Source: JABWCE01 sp964617955 (GTDB taxonomy: Bacteria; Bacteroidota; Bacteroidia; NS11-12g; UBA9320). Taken from it: 64,000 nt of DNA. The notes beneath the pieces were generated by a model. The model worked only from the letters and a program-made list of their open reading frames with translations. It was not told where the DNA came from and did not search any database. Shown here piece by piece: positions 8,272 to 16,544 of the stretch (the stretch's first letter is position 1; each line of letters starts with the position of its first letter). The stretch lies in assembly GCA_964617955.1 (NCBI GenBank), contig CAZTXB010000004.1, positions 62,001 to 126,000 of the forward strand. Direction: 5' to 3'. The position numbers were made by a program, and so were the translations under genes.

Positions 8272-9055
8272 AGACCACTTAAACCGGGAAATCCTGATAG
8301 CCAAAACTCCGAGGAGGATTGTGTCTTTGGTTCCGTCACAAACAGAACTTTTATACCATTTAGGTTTAAAAAATCAAATGGTCGGTCAAACCATTTTCTG
8401 CATACACCCCAAAAGTGAATTTGAAGGAGCTGCAAAAGTTGGCGGCACAAAAAAACTGGACATTCCTAAAATTATTTCACTCCGCCCCGACCTTATTATT
8501 GCCAATAAGGAAGAAAATGAAAAGGAACAGATTGAAGAATTGGAAAAGCACTTCTCGGTTTGGATTAGCGACATTGTGAGCGTTGACGATGCCTTGGACA
8601 TGATAAGAAGTCTGGGGGACATTACGCAAACACAATCCGAAGCTAACGAGCTGATTCAAAAAATATCAGAAAGACGGACTTGGTATAACAATAAGGTGCA
8701 TTCAAGGCCAAAAGTGATTTATTTAATTTGGAACAATCCATACCTTGCCGTAGGCAAAAACACCTTTATCGACAGTATGATTCATGAAGCAGGTTTTGAA
8801 AACATTATAGCTCATAGCCGATATCCTGAAATTGGAAAGGAGGAACTCGTTCAATTCCATGCTGATTTGGTATTACTCTCCTCTGAACCCTTTCCCTTTA
8901 AGGAAAAACACAAACAGGAAATCAACCAAATCCTTGGCAAAAAAAAAGCTGTACTTGTCGATGGAGAAATGTTTAGTTGGTATGGAAGCAGAATGGAAGA
9001 AGCTTTTCATTATTTTGCCGAATTGAAGTCGACTCTCCACAAGCTGACGCTATGA
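8246..9055 (+). CDS. BtuF-like helical-backbone metal receptor protein
   Basis: A 269-residue two-lobe substrate-binding protein of the cobalamin/siderophore type. Visible features: RIVSLVPSQTELLYHLGL near the N-terminus, IISLRPDLIIANKEEN, a long linking helix around 130-145, and the second lobe with VIYLIWNNPYLAVG and TFIDSMIHEAGFENI. It has no signal peptide, unlike ABC-transporter BtuF. ATG at 8246 is chosen over the TTG at 8225; it overlaps the -1-frame end of the toxin by 26 bases. No transporter genes are adjacent. Ligand (cobalamin, haem or other) cannot be deduced. Confidence 0.78.
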   Translation: MSCLKLNFKDHLNREILIAKTPRRIVSLVPSQTELLYHLGLKNQMVGQTIFCIHPKSEFEGAAKVGGTKKLDIPKIISLRPDLIIANKEENEKEQIEELEKHFSVWISDIVSVDDALDMIRSLGDITQTQSEANELIQKISERRTWYNNKVHSRPKVIYLIWNNPYLAVGKNTFIDSMIHEAGFENIIAHSRYPEIGKEELVQFHADLVLLSSEPFPFKEKHKQEINQILGKKKAVLVDGEMFSWYGSRMEEAFHYFAELKSTLHKLTL

Positions 9056-9070
9056 AATAGCCGGCCCCTC

Positions 9071-10456
9071 TCAACCCATAATAATGTTCTTGATGTCGTT
9101 CTTAATTTTATCAGCCAGGTTATTGGCCATGGTTTCTGTCTGGCTTTCGGCATAGATGCGTATGATGGGTTCGGTGTTTGAGGTTCGGAGATGGACCCAT
9201 TCCTCTCCAAATTCGATTTTCAATCCGTCCACCTTATTGATGGGTTGCTTCGAATACTTTTCTTCTATTTTTTTAAAAATTAAGGCCGTATTGATGTGTT
9301 CATCCAGTTCAATTTTATTTTTTGAAATGGTGTAATCCGGATAGGTCATTCTCAAACCTTTGGCACTCTTTCCACTTTTCGACAAATGAGTGAGAAAAAG
9401 GGCAATTCCAACCAGGGCATCGCGGCCATAATGCAATTCGGGGTAGATGATCCCCCCGTTGCCTTCCCCACCAATTACGGCATTCACCTCCTTCATCATT
9501 TCAACCACGTTCACTTCCCCAACCGCACTGGCAAAATGTTCACCTCCGTTTTTTAAAGTCACATCTTTAAGGGCAAGGGTTGAGGATAAATTACTCACGC
9601 TGTTTCCTTTTTTATTTTTTAAAATATAATCGGCTACAGCAACCAGCGTGTATTCTTCGCCAAACATCTCTCCATCTTCACATACGAAGGCCAGGCGATC
9701 CACATCGGGATCTACCACAATACCCAGGTGTGCACCGGAGCGTTTCACCTCTCCCGACAATTCTCCCAGATGCTCGGGTAAAGGTTCCGGGTTATGAGGA
9801 AAACGGCCATTGGGTTCACAAAATATTTCAATGATTTCTTCTACGCCCAAAGCCTTTAACAACATGGGAACGGCAATCCCTCCCGTTGAATTGACGGCAT
9901 CGACCACAATCTTGTATTTTTTTGCCCTTATCGACTCAATATCCACCAGCTCCAAACTAAGGATGGCATCGATGTGTTTTTGAAAGGCGTCGTGGCTATA
10001 AGTCATTTCACCAATCGTTTCTATATCAGCAAATTGCTGATCCCCTCTCTCCCCGATTTCTAAGATTTTCAATCCATCTTTAGCCGAAATAAACTCGCCT
10101 TTATGATTGAGAAGTTTTAAGGCGTTCCATTGCTTGGGATTATGACTGGCTGTCAGAATAATCCCTCCTGCGGCCTTCTCCCAAACTACAGCCATCTCAA
10201 CCGTAGGTGTGGTGGATAACCCAAGATTAATGACAGTGAATCCACAAGCCATTAAAGTTCCACATACCAAATGATCCACCATTTCGCCAGAAATTCTGGC
10301 ATCCCGACCAACCACTACGACCCTTTTGCTCGTTTTTCTTGTAAGCCACGTAGCATAGGCCGATGTAAACTTAACAATATCGGAAGGGGTGAGTCCTTCA
10401 CCGGCCTTGCCTCCTATGGTTCCTCTGATTCCGGAAATGGACTTTATTAATGTCAT
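9071..10456 (-). CDS. glmM: Phosphoglucosamine mutase
   Basis: Interconverts glucosamine-6-phosphate and glucosamine-1-phosphate on the way to UDP-GlcNAc. Alpha-D-phosphohexomutase motifs are all present: SGIRGTIG near 8-15, the phosphoserine loop TASHNPKQWNALK with Ser104, the metal loop DPDVDR at 249-254, the sugar-binding GEGNGG near 338-343 and the phosphate-binding RTSNTEP near the end. Length 461 is typical. A phosphomannomutase role cannot be excluded, but Bacteroidota enzymes of this sequence type are usually assigned as GlmM. ATG at 10456 follows a TATTTTTG box by ten bases. Confidence 0.87.
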   Translation of the reverse strand: MTLIKSISGIRGTIGGKAGEGLTPSDIVKFTSAYATWLTRKTSKRVVVVGRDARISGEMVDHLVCGTLMACGFTVINLGLSTTPTVEMAVVWEKAAGGIILTASHNPKQWNALKLLNHKGEFISAKDGLKILEIGERGDQQFADIETIGEMTYSHDAFQKHIDAILSLELVDIESIRAKKYKIVVDAVNSTGGIAVPMLLKALGVEEIIEIFCEPNGRFPHNPEPLPEHLGELSGEVKRSGAHLGIVVDPDVDRLAFVCEDGEMFGEEYTLVAVADYILKNKKGNSVSNLSSTLALKDVTLKNGGEHFASAVGEVNVVEMMKEVNAVIGGEGNGGIIYPELHYGRDALVGIALFLTHLSKSGKSAKGLRMTYPDYTISKNKIELDEHINTALIFKKIEEKYSKQPINKVDGLKIEFGEEWVHLRTSNTEPIIRIYAESQTETMANNLADKIKNDIKNIIMG

Positions 10457-10466
10457 ATTTTGACTA

Positions 10467-10474
10467 CAAAAATA
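10467..10474 (-). promoter_or_regulatory. TAnnTTTG (-7) box before glmM
   Basis: Minus strand reads TATTTTTG, ten bases before the glmM ATG at 10456. Confidence 0.58.
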
Positions 10475-10663
10475 TCGAAGTTTTTCGGATTACTGTGCGC
10501 ACCAATCGCTTCAATAAATTAATTCGCATGGGTTTAAGGGATTACAAACTTATAGAAAGCTAAACTAGCAGATGTCCAGTTTGTGTAATTTATCGTGCAC
10601 TGGTCTTGACAGTTTCCAACAAATTCATTGCACAAATGTTAAATTCATCTCCAATTTCATGCT

Positions 10664-10671
10664 TATCTTTG
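10664..10671 (+). promoter_or_regulatory. TAnnTTTG (-7) box before the ferredoxin
   Basis: Reads TATCTTTG and ends eight bases before the ATG at 10680. It decides the start: the longer upstream reading frame from 10572 would begin before the promoter. Confidence 0.6.
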
Positions 10672-10679
10672 CAGAAATT

Positions 10680-11027
10680 ATGGCCATAATAATAACCAGT
10701 GATTGCATCAATTGTGGAGCTTGTGAACCCGAGTGCCCCAACAATGCTATATACGAGGCAGGAGCCATGTGGGCTATGAAGGATGGAACGGATTTAACGG
10801 GTCCGATTGCTCTGGAAAGCGGAAAAATTGTAGATGCCGCTGATAAACAAGACCCCATTTCGGCAGAGGTTTATTACATAGTTCCTGACAAATGCACAGA
10901 ATGCGAAGGCTTTCATGAGGAGCCACAGTGTGCAGCGGTTTGTCCTGTAGATTGCTGCATTCCCGACGAGCTTAGAGTAGAAACCCATGATCAGCTTATG
11001 GCTCGCAAGCTGAAACTTCACCTGTAA
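10680..11027 (+). CDS. 2[4Fe-4S] ferredoxin
   Basis: A 115-residue cytoplasmic electron carrier. The first cluster motif is Cys9-x2-Cys12-x2-Cys15-x3-Cys19-Pro; the second is Cys72-x2-Cys75-x8-Cys84-x3-Cys88-Pro, the eight-residue insertion being typical of Alvin-type ferredoxins. The roughly 50-residue stretch between the motifs is longer than in clostridial ferredoxins. Two further cysteines (92, 93) follow the second motif. The ATG at 10680 puts Cys9 in the normal place. It is four bases upstream of the NlpC/P60 gene. Confidence 0.92.
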   Translation: MAIIITSDCINCGACEPECPNNAIYEAGAMWAMKDGTDLTGPIALESGKIVDAADKQDPISAEVYYIVPDKCTECEGFHEEPQCAAVCPVDCCIPDELRVETHDQLMARKLKLHL

Positions 11028-11031
11028 TCCT

Positions 11032-11766
11032 ATGGAAGGTATTTGTAACCTGAGCGCGATAGCCATGCGCAAAGAGGCTTCACACCGTTCGGAAATGGTA
11101 AGCCAACTCATTTATGGCGAAACTTATGATGTTACATTAGAAGAAGCTCAAGAGTGGATTAAAATTAAAAACCATTTCGACCAATACGAAGGTTACATAC
11201 CAAAAGCACAGTTTACTGAATTTACGTATCAAAACGAAGCCATTCTTTTTTCAGGAAGCATTGGCAACGATGAGGTGAACAATATGATTCCCAAGGGGGG
11301 AGAAATATTTAATGTCGGGGCCCTTGTGGAAGTAGAGGAGGAAGACCTGGTCGATCTCAGAAAAATTCAATTCTCGAACGATCAAATCAAGGAAAATCTT
11401 TTTTTTCACAGTACCTCCTTGTTAAATACGCCTTACTTATGGGGTGGACGCACTCCTTGGGGAATGGATTGCAGCGGATTTATTCAAATTATTTATAAAG
11501 TTTGCGGCATAGCCTTGCCCCGCGACAGTAGCCGGCAAGCCTTAATTGGAGAAAGTATCTCCCTCAAGGAAGCTTCATTGGGAGACCTTGCTTTTTTTGC
11601 CAATGAAAAAGGCGTGGTGAACCATGTTGGCCTGGTTTTTGGCGAGCAAATGATCATTCACTGCAGCGGATTTGTCAGAGTTGATCAGCTTACATTAAGC
11701 GGTATTATGAACCTCGATACCAAGCAAAAAAGCCATGATTTACACAGCATCCGCAGAATACTCTAA
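11032..11766 (+). CDS. NlpC/P60 peptidase with SH3-like domain
   Basis: A cysteine peptidase that should cut peptide stems of peptidoglycan fragments. Residues about 1-65 look like a bacterial SH3 domain (MRKEASHRSEMVSQLIYGE, EGYIPKAQF), and residues about 120-244 are the NlpC/P60 fold with Cys147 (MDCSGF), His198 (VNHVGL) and His210 (IIHCSG). No signal peptide is visible, so it is probably cytoplasmic and may recycle muropeptides, like the gamma-D-glutamyl-L-diamino-acid endopeptidases of Bacteroidota. Placed four bases after the ferredoxin and probably cotranscribed. Confidence 0.88.
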   Translation: MEGICNLSAIAMRKEASHRSEMVSQLIYGETYDVTLEEAQEWIKIKNHFDQYEGYIPKAQFTEFTYQNEAILFSGSIGNDEVNNMIPKGGEIFNVGALVEVEEEDLVDLRKIQFSNDQIKENLFFHSTSLLNTPYLWGGRTPWGMDCSGFIQIIYKVCGIALPRDSSRQALIGESISLKEASLGDLAFFANEKGVVNHVGLVFGEQMIIHCSGFVRVDQLTLSGIMNLDTKQKSHDLHSIRRIL

Positions 11767-11777
11767 GTCGTATTGGT

Positions 11778-12665
11778 TTAAGGAATAAAAATAACCAGAC
11801 CTATAATGAGCACCAGGTAAATTTTATATAGGGTGTGAATGGTTTCTACGAAGGGATTCAAACCTTTTTTATAAATTTTAAAAAAAATAATCCCATTCAC
11901 CGCAAGGGTCGCGAAAATAAAAAACCATGCGAAGGGAATAAAATGATGGTTTACCACCAACAGCAAGAGGGGTATCATAGCCATAAAATTGACAAGTATG
12001 ATAGCAGCTGCCGACTTTTTAATTCCCAACCAGGTAGCCAGGGTACCATATCCAAAAATCGCATTGCCCTTATGTGCCTCTATGCCTTTTAAGATTTCTC
12101 TTGAAAAGATAATGAGCATTGCAAAACAACCATAGATGAATAGCGGAATGGTAATGTAATGGTAGAAAATTCCAATGCTAAAAAAGGAAGTTACAGATAA
12201 TAGGGATGCCGAAATTTCGCGAAGCAAGGGGATTTTTTGAAACTTATGGGAGTATGCCCACAGTGCGATGGCAAAAAACAGATAAAAGATGAGTATTCGC
12301 CAGGAGGCTGCGGCAGAAATGGCCAAACCGAGTAAATTGAAAAGAAAGTAACAGTTCAAACAAAAATTACGGCTCACCACTCTTCCGAATAATGTTTTTT
12401 CAGGCCGGTTGATTAAATCCTTCTCTAAATCGTAAAAATTATTGATGATGTAACCTCCGGCAATGATAAAGGCGGAGGCAAAAGTCATCAGATGAAGCTT
12501 TGGATTAGTCAGAATTTCAAAATAGGTGTGATTGGGGTTTAGGATAAAAACAGCGGCCAGATATTGGGCCAATATGGTAAGCAGTATATTGAGCCAGCGT
12601 ACAATCGACAAAAGAGCAAAAATCTTTATTAAAATGTGTCGCTTTTCTCGCCTGCTTAGAGCCAC
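11778..12665 (-). CDS. UbiA-family prenyltransferase with altered Asp motifs
   Basis: A 295-residue protein with about nine membrane helices. Context with mvaD and mevalonate kinase, four bases downstream of the latter, and the GYIINNFYDLEKDLINRPEK segment place it near the geranylgeranylglycerol-phosphate geranylgeranyltransferase group of Bacteroidota. The first metal motif, normally NDxxDxxxD, is NNFYDLEKD (75-83), so its first Asp is Asn76. The second, normally KDxEDxxGD, is KGIEAHKGN (193-201): Gly194, Ala197 and Asn201 replace aspartates. Activity is therefore doubtful or altered. Start is GTG at 12665. Confidence 0.8.
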   Translation of the reverse strand: MALSRREKRHILIKIFALLSIVRWLNILLTILAQYLAAVFILNPNHTYFEILTNPKLHLMTFASAFIIAGGYIINNFYDLEKDLINRPEKTLFGRVVSRNFCLNCYFLFNLLGLAISAAASWRILIFYLFFAIALWAYSHKFQKIPLLREISASLLSVTSFFSIGIFYHYITIPLFIYGCFAMLIIFSREILKGIEAHKGNAIFGYGTLATWLGIKKSAAAIILVNFMAMIPLLLLVVNHHFIPFAWFFIFATLAVNGIIFFKIYKKGLNPFVETIHTLYKIYLVLIIGLVIFIP

Positions 12666-12668
12666 TTT

Positions 12669-13610
12669 TTAAAAAGTATAAATAACCTCCGGGTTATATG
12701 CTTTCAGTTTTACAAGTGCCTTTTGGTAATCAGGGGCAAAGCCCAAAATAAAGCCTCCTCCACCCGAACCGCAAAGTTTCAGATAATAGGTGTTGCTATC
12801 GATGCCCTCTTGCCATAGCTTGTGAAAGCTTTGAGGTATCATAGGTTTAAAGTGCTTCAATACCACATGAGACAATTTTTTGAGATTAAAAAAAAGCGGT
12901 TTAAAATCATGTTTTAAGAAGGCGTTGATGCATTCGTCATTGTATTTTTTAAACTGTTCAGCAATTACTTTTCTGAAACCCTCATTCTTCATTTTTTCAA
13001 GAAACAGGTTCACCATGGGCTGGGTTTCTCCCGGAATTCCGCTGTCGAGCAAAAAGATAGCGCCTTTTCCATCCACATTTTGGATAGGAATTCCAATGGT
13101 GTCCACGTCATTTTTCGACTTGATCAATACCGGTAAATTCAAATAGCAAATAAGGGGATCAAGGCCACTGCTCTTTCCGTGGAAATAGCTCTCCATTTGA
13201 CCAAACCAATTTTTGAGTTTGAGGATGTCTGTTTTCTCAATATTTTCCTTTTGCTCTATTTTTCGAGTGCAGTACTTGTCATAAGTCGCTGCCACTAAGG
13301 CTCCACTGCTTCCAACTCCAAAACCCTGAGGTATGCTGCTATCGAAAGTTAAACCATTTTCGATATCTTGTTTAAACGCTTTTAAGTCAAGTTCGGGAAA
13401 GTTTACTTTGTCGGTGCTGCGCTCTACTAAATAATGATAAAACCTCAACAGAGATTGGTTAGATTCATAATTTTTAGAATCGCTCAGATCGGATTTTGTT
13501 AAAGTGCCTTGATAGAAATTGAATGGGATAGAAAGTCCCATAGAATCCTGTATGATACCATATTCGCCAAACAATAAAATTTTGGCGTAGAACAATGGGT
13601 TTTTGATCAT
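12669..13610 (-). CDS. Mevalonate kinase-like GHMP kinase
   Basis: Phosphorylates mevalonate in the mevalonate pathway to isopentenyl diphosphate. The 313 residues show the GHMP fold: N-terminal AKILLFGEYGI (the KLLLFGEH-type motif), the ATP-loop QGFGVGSSGAL near 96-106, and the C-terminal LCGSGGGGFILGF motif. Length and context (between mvaD and the UbiA gene) fit mevalonate kinase; phosphomevalonate kinase is the main alternative because both are GHMP proteins. About 100 bases separate it from mvaD. ATG at 13610. Confidence 0.82.
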   Translation of the reverse strand: MIKNPLFYAKILLFGEYGIIQDSMGLSIPFNFYQGTLTKSDLSDSKNYESNQSLLRFYHYLVERSTDKVNFPELDLKAFKQDIENGLTFDSSIPQGFGVGSSGALVAATYDKYCTRKIEQKENIEKTDILKLKNWFGQMESYFHGKSSGLDPLICYLNLPVLIKSKNDVDTIGIPIQNVDGKGAIFLLDSGIPGETQPMVNLFLEKMKNEGFRKVIAEQFKKYNDECINAFLKHDFKPLFFNLKKLSHVVLKHFKPMIPQSFHKLWQEGIDSNTYYLKLCGSGGGGFILGFAPDYQKALVKLKAYNPEVIYTF

Positions 13611-13714
13611 GTTATTAACTGCGGAACAAAGGTAATACTTTTATTTTTGATTTTTGTCTTGGCATTGGGCCAAAAGCTCTAAGCGATATCAATAAAATAG
13701 CTGATCGTTCAAGT

Positions 13715-14746
13715 TCAGCTGAGCTTTTCGGGACCAGAACCCACGTGGTCGTGAATCACATGCGCATTTTTACAGTGTTTTAAAAGTTCATCGTTGATAA
13801 AGGCTATCACTTTTGACTTTTGGGAACTTGGGTACAGCAAATGCACGTTGGCGCCGGCGTCTAAAGTTACCGAAATATTCAAATTTGCTTTTTCCCTCAA
13901 CTCCCAAACCCTCTGCACAATGGCTAAACTTCCGGGTTTCATTAAAATATAGGGTGGTTTGCTGCTCATCATGAGGGCATGAAGCATCATAGCCTCCGAT
14001 TCCACCACGCGGTTAAAAAGATCCAAATTTCCGGATTCAAGGGCTGATTTGAGGTCACTCAAATTTTTAACTGCTTCCGCATACCTTGCTTCCCTAAAGG
14101 GATGTTCATCAATCAGCGAGTGTCCGGCTGTGCTTGATACCGATTTTTCCCCTTCTTCAACAATCAAAATACTGTCGCAATACGTTTTAAACACCTCATG
14201 CACCGCAGTCACAGGAATGGAAAATTCGTCGCTGCTACCCGGATATATAGGAGAGTTTCCCCACAGACTTACCGGACCCACAACCGATCTGGATGCGCTC
14301 CCACTGCCTAGTCGGGCTGCGTTTGAAGCCTTGTTAAAAAAATCTGCTTCCGATAAGGTTTCACCAATCGCTTGCTCCATGCTGCAAATACAGAGTGAAA
14401 GGGCTCCAAAACCTGAAGCGGAAGAGGCAATGCCGCTGGAATGAGGAAAGGTATTGGTGGTGTTGATATCAATTTGGTACCCCGTTAGAAAAGGAAACAA
14501 ATGTTCTACCCTATTGAAATATTGCTCAAGTTTCGGTTCAAACTCAGGTTTAGGTTCGCCGTCAAAGGCAAAAGAAACAAGCAGGGTACCGTCGTTTTCC
14601 TTGGCGGTAAAACTGAGGGTGGTAATCGTGTGGCAATGGCTTAAGGCAAGACTCAGAGATGGGTTTGCGGGCAATTGCAGACCTTTTTTACCCCAATACT
14701 TTACAAGGGCTATATTTGATGGACATTTCCAGGTGATGCTTTGCAT
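13715..14746 (-). CDS. mvaD: Diphosphomevalonate decarboxylase
   Basis: ATP-dependent decarboxylation of mevalonate diphosphate to isopentenyl diphosphate. The 343 residues begin with the signature PSNIALVKYWGK and carry the ATP-loop PHSSGIASSASGFGAL near 109-124 plus the catalytic aspartate in VTLDAGANVH. Together with the kinase downstream it shows that this organism makes isoprenoids by the mevalonate route. The ATG at 14746 follows a TAATTTTG box by eight bases, so this promoter probably drives mvaD, the kinase and the UbiA gene. Confidence 0.93.
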   Translation of the reverse strand: MQSITWKCPSNIALVKYWGKKGLQLPANPSLSLALSHCHTITTLSFTAKENDGTLLVSFAFDGEPKPEFEPKLEQYFNRVEHLFPFLTGYQIDINTTNTFPHSSGIASSASGFGALSLCICSMEQAIGETLSEADFFNKASNAARLGSGSASRSVVGPVSLWGNSPIYPGSSDEFSIPVTAVHEVFKTYCDSILIVEEGEKSVSSTAGHSLIDEHPFREARYAEAVKNLSDLKSALESGNLDLFNRVVESEAMMLHALMMSSKPPYILMKPGSLAIVQRVWELREKANLNISVTLDAGANVHLLYPSSQKSKVIAFINDELLKHCKNAHVIHDHVGSGPEKLS

Positions 14747-14754
14747 AATAGATG

Positions 14755-14762
14755 CAAAATTA
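14755..14762 (-). promoter_or_regulatory. TAnnTTTG (-7) box before mvaD
   Basis: Minus strand reads TAATTTTG, eight bases before the mvaD ATG. Confidence 0.58.
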
Positions 14763-14883
14763 ACTTTTAGTTGTCAGTAAGCGATTAGCATTGTTAATTT
14801 GCTTCCCAGAATAATTATTTGAATCCGCTACAAAATGCACGGAATGATAGAAAACCCTATATTGCTTAAACCAACTTCTTAAA

Positions 14884-15639
14884 ATGTTTATCCTGTCCAA
14901 ATTTGTCGCTATTTTTTTAAGCCCCTTGCTATGGATATTTGTCGGCCTTTTTTTTGTTTGGCGAATTAAAAACGCCAAAAAAAAGAAGTACTTTCTATGG
15001 GTTTGGATAGCCTTTACCTTTGTTTCCACAAACGCTTACGTTTCTAAAAAATGTCTTGAGAGGTATGAGATGCCTGCTCAAGCTTTGGAAAAAGGAAAAG
15101 TTTACGATTGTGCGGTAGTGCTCTCAGGCGTCTGCAGTTTTGACAGCTTTTCAAGAATGGTACAGTTGGGAGAAGCGGCAGAGAGAATTACTGAGCCTGT
15201 CAAACTTTACAAAATGGGGCTCGTTAAAAAACTATTGATAAGTGGTGGATCGGCCTCCGTTTTTCCTCCCTATGTTAAGGAGGCACAATACGTTAGGCGT
15301 TTCTGGATTGAGATGGGAGTTCCTGCAAAGGATATTCTAATCGAACAGGAATCGAGAAACACTTTTGAAAATGCCAAATATTCAAAGCAGGTCATCGACG
15401 AAAATGCCATTGGCAAAAAGGTTTTACTCGTCACATCGGCCTTGCACATGCCACGAGCTAAATATATTTTTAATAAAATGGGTTTCCTGGTGGATTATTA
15501 TCCGGTAGATTTCAGAGTGAAAAGAATCGACGATGAATCCATTAACCTAACCGATTATCTATTTCCAAAAACAGGTGCTCTAAAAAATTGGGAAGATTTG
15601 ATACATGAATGGATGGGTTTGCTTTCAGCAAAACTGTAA
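14884..15639 (+). CDS. DUF218 (ElyC/SanA/YdcF-like) membrane protein
   Basis: A 251-residue protein with two N-terminal membrane helices (about 3-24 and 35-51) and a DUF218 domain (about 75-225). Visible family features are CAVVLSGV at the first strand, KLLISGGSA, the acidic ESRNTFENA segment, and VLLVTSALHMPRA. ElyC is involved in envelope biogenesis and lipid-carrier use in Escherichia coli; a similar role here is inference. It is divergent from mvaD and convergent with ppx. Confidence 0.82.
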   Translation: MFILSKFVAIFLSPLLWIFVGLFFVWRIKNAKKKKYFLWVWIAFTFVSTNAYVSKKCLERYEMPAQALEKGKVYDCAVVLSGVCSFDSFSRMVQLGEAAERITEPVKLYKMGLVKKLLISGGSASVFPPYVKEAQYVRRFWIEMGVPAKDILIEQESRNTFENAKYSKQVIDENAIGKKVLLVTSALHMPRAKYIFNKMGFLVDYYPVDFRVKRIDDESINLTDYLFPKTGALKNWEDLIHEWMGLLSAKL

Positions 15640-15647
15640 ACACCCTT

Positions 15648-16544
15648 TCATCCCTTTTCTGCTTTGTAATCTTTATACAGGCTTCTGACCATGCCATCGC
15701 TAAGTCCGGTTTGAGGAACGAAAATCTGCGAGCTGCCTATGAGTTCGGCTATTTTTAGGAATATTTCCATGGCCGGCACTATCACATCGGCACGGTCGGG
15801 GTTAAGGGTATATTTTAAAATGCGTTCATCAATACTCAGGTCTTTCATTTCAATGTAAAGTTCCAAAAGTTTTTTATAAGTCACCACTTTTTCTTTGGCA
15901 TTTCCGGTTAAGCTTATAATTTTATTGATATTACCCCCAGAGCCTATGATTGGTATATTGTTGTGAATCGGAATGTGAATTTTAACCCAATTGTTGAGAA
16001 GGGCCCACTCATTCTGAGAAACCCTGTTGTAAAGCAGTCTAACGGTTCCAATGTTAAACGACTGTCCTGCTTTTTTCTGCGCCTTATCAATCACTGAAAT
16101 CTCCGTACTCCCTCCTCCTACATCGACATAAACCACCTGCTTGGCATTTTTAAGATTGCCCGGAAGATATCGGCTCGAAATTACCTCTGCTTCCTTGGCA
16201 CCTGATATAATTTCGATGTTTACACCGCTCTCTTTTTTGATAAGCTCAATAATTTCCGGGGCATTGGCAGCATCCCGCATGGCCGAGGTCGCAAACGCTT
16301 TGTAGGAGATTACCTCATGGGCTTTCATTAAAAAAGCAAAAGCCTTCATGCAATCGATTAAGTGCTGAATATTTTCAGGAGAAATAATGCCGTGAACAAA
16401 AGAATCGGCACCTAAGCGAATGGGAACCCTTACAAGCAACGCCTTTTTGAATACAGGTCCGTTTTCGGTCTCAAACACATTGTCAAACAGCAGTCTAACG
16501 GCATTGGAGCCTATATCAATAGAGGCGAATTTAAGGTATTTCAA
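15648..16544 (-). CDS. ppx: Exopolyphosphatase / pppGpp phosphatase (Ppx/GppA)
   Basis: Releases phosphate from polyphosphate ends or from pppGpp. The 298 residues carry both phosphate loops of the ASKHA fold: ASIDIGSNAVRLL near 7-19 and VYVDVGGGSTEISV near 138-151, then the adenosine-side motif GSGGNINKI. Length is that of the short, single-module enzymes of Bacteroidota. The TTG start at 16544 lies inside the end of ppk1 (14-base overlap), so synthesis and breakdown enzymes are coupled. Confidence 0.88.
   Translation of the reverse strand: MKYLKFASIDIGSNAVRLLFDNVFETENGPVFKKALLVRVPIRLGADSFVHGIISPENIQHLIDCMKAFAFLMKAHEVISYKAFATSAMRDAANAPEIIELIKKESGVNIEIISGAKEAEVISSRYLPGNLKNAKQVVYVDVGGGSTEISVIDKAQKKAGQSFNIGTVRLLYNRVSQNEWALLNNWVKIHIPIHNNIPIIGSGGNINKIISLTGNAKEKVVTYKKLLELYIEMKDLSIDERILKYTLNPDRADVIVPAMEIFLKIAELIGSSQIFVPQTGLSDGMVRSLYKDYKAEKG

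Noticed and set aside
10572..10679. 36-residue N-terminal extension of the ferredoxin
   Set aside because: It lies upstream of the TATCTTTG box and has no family support.
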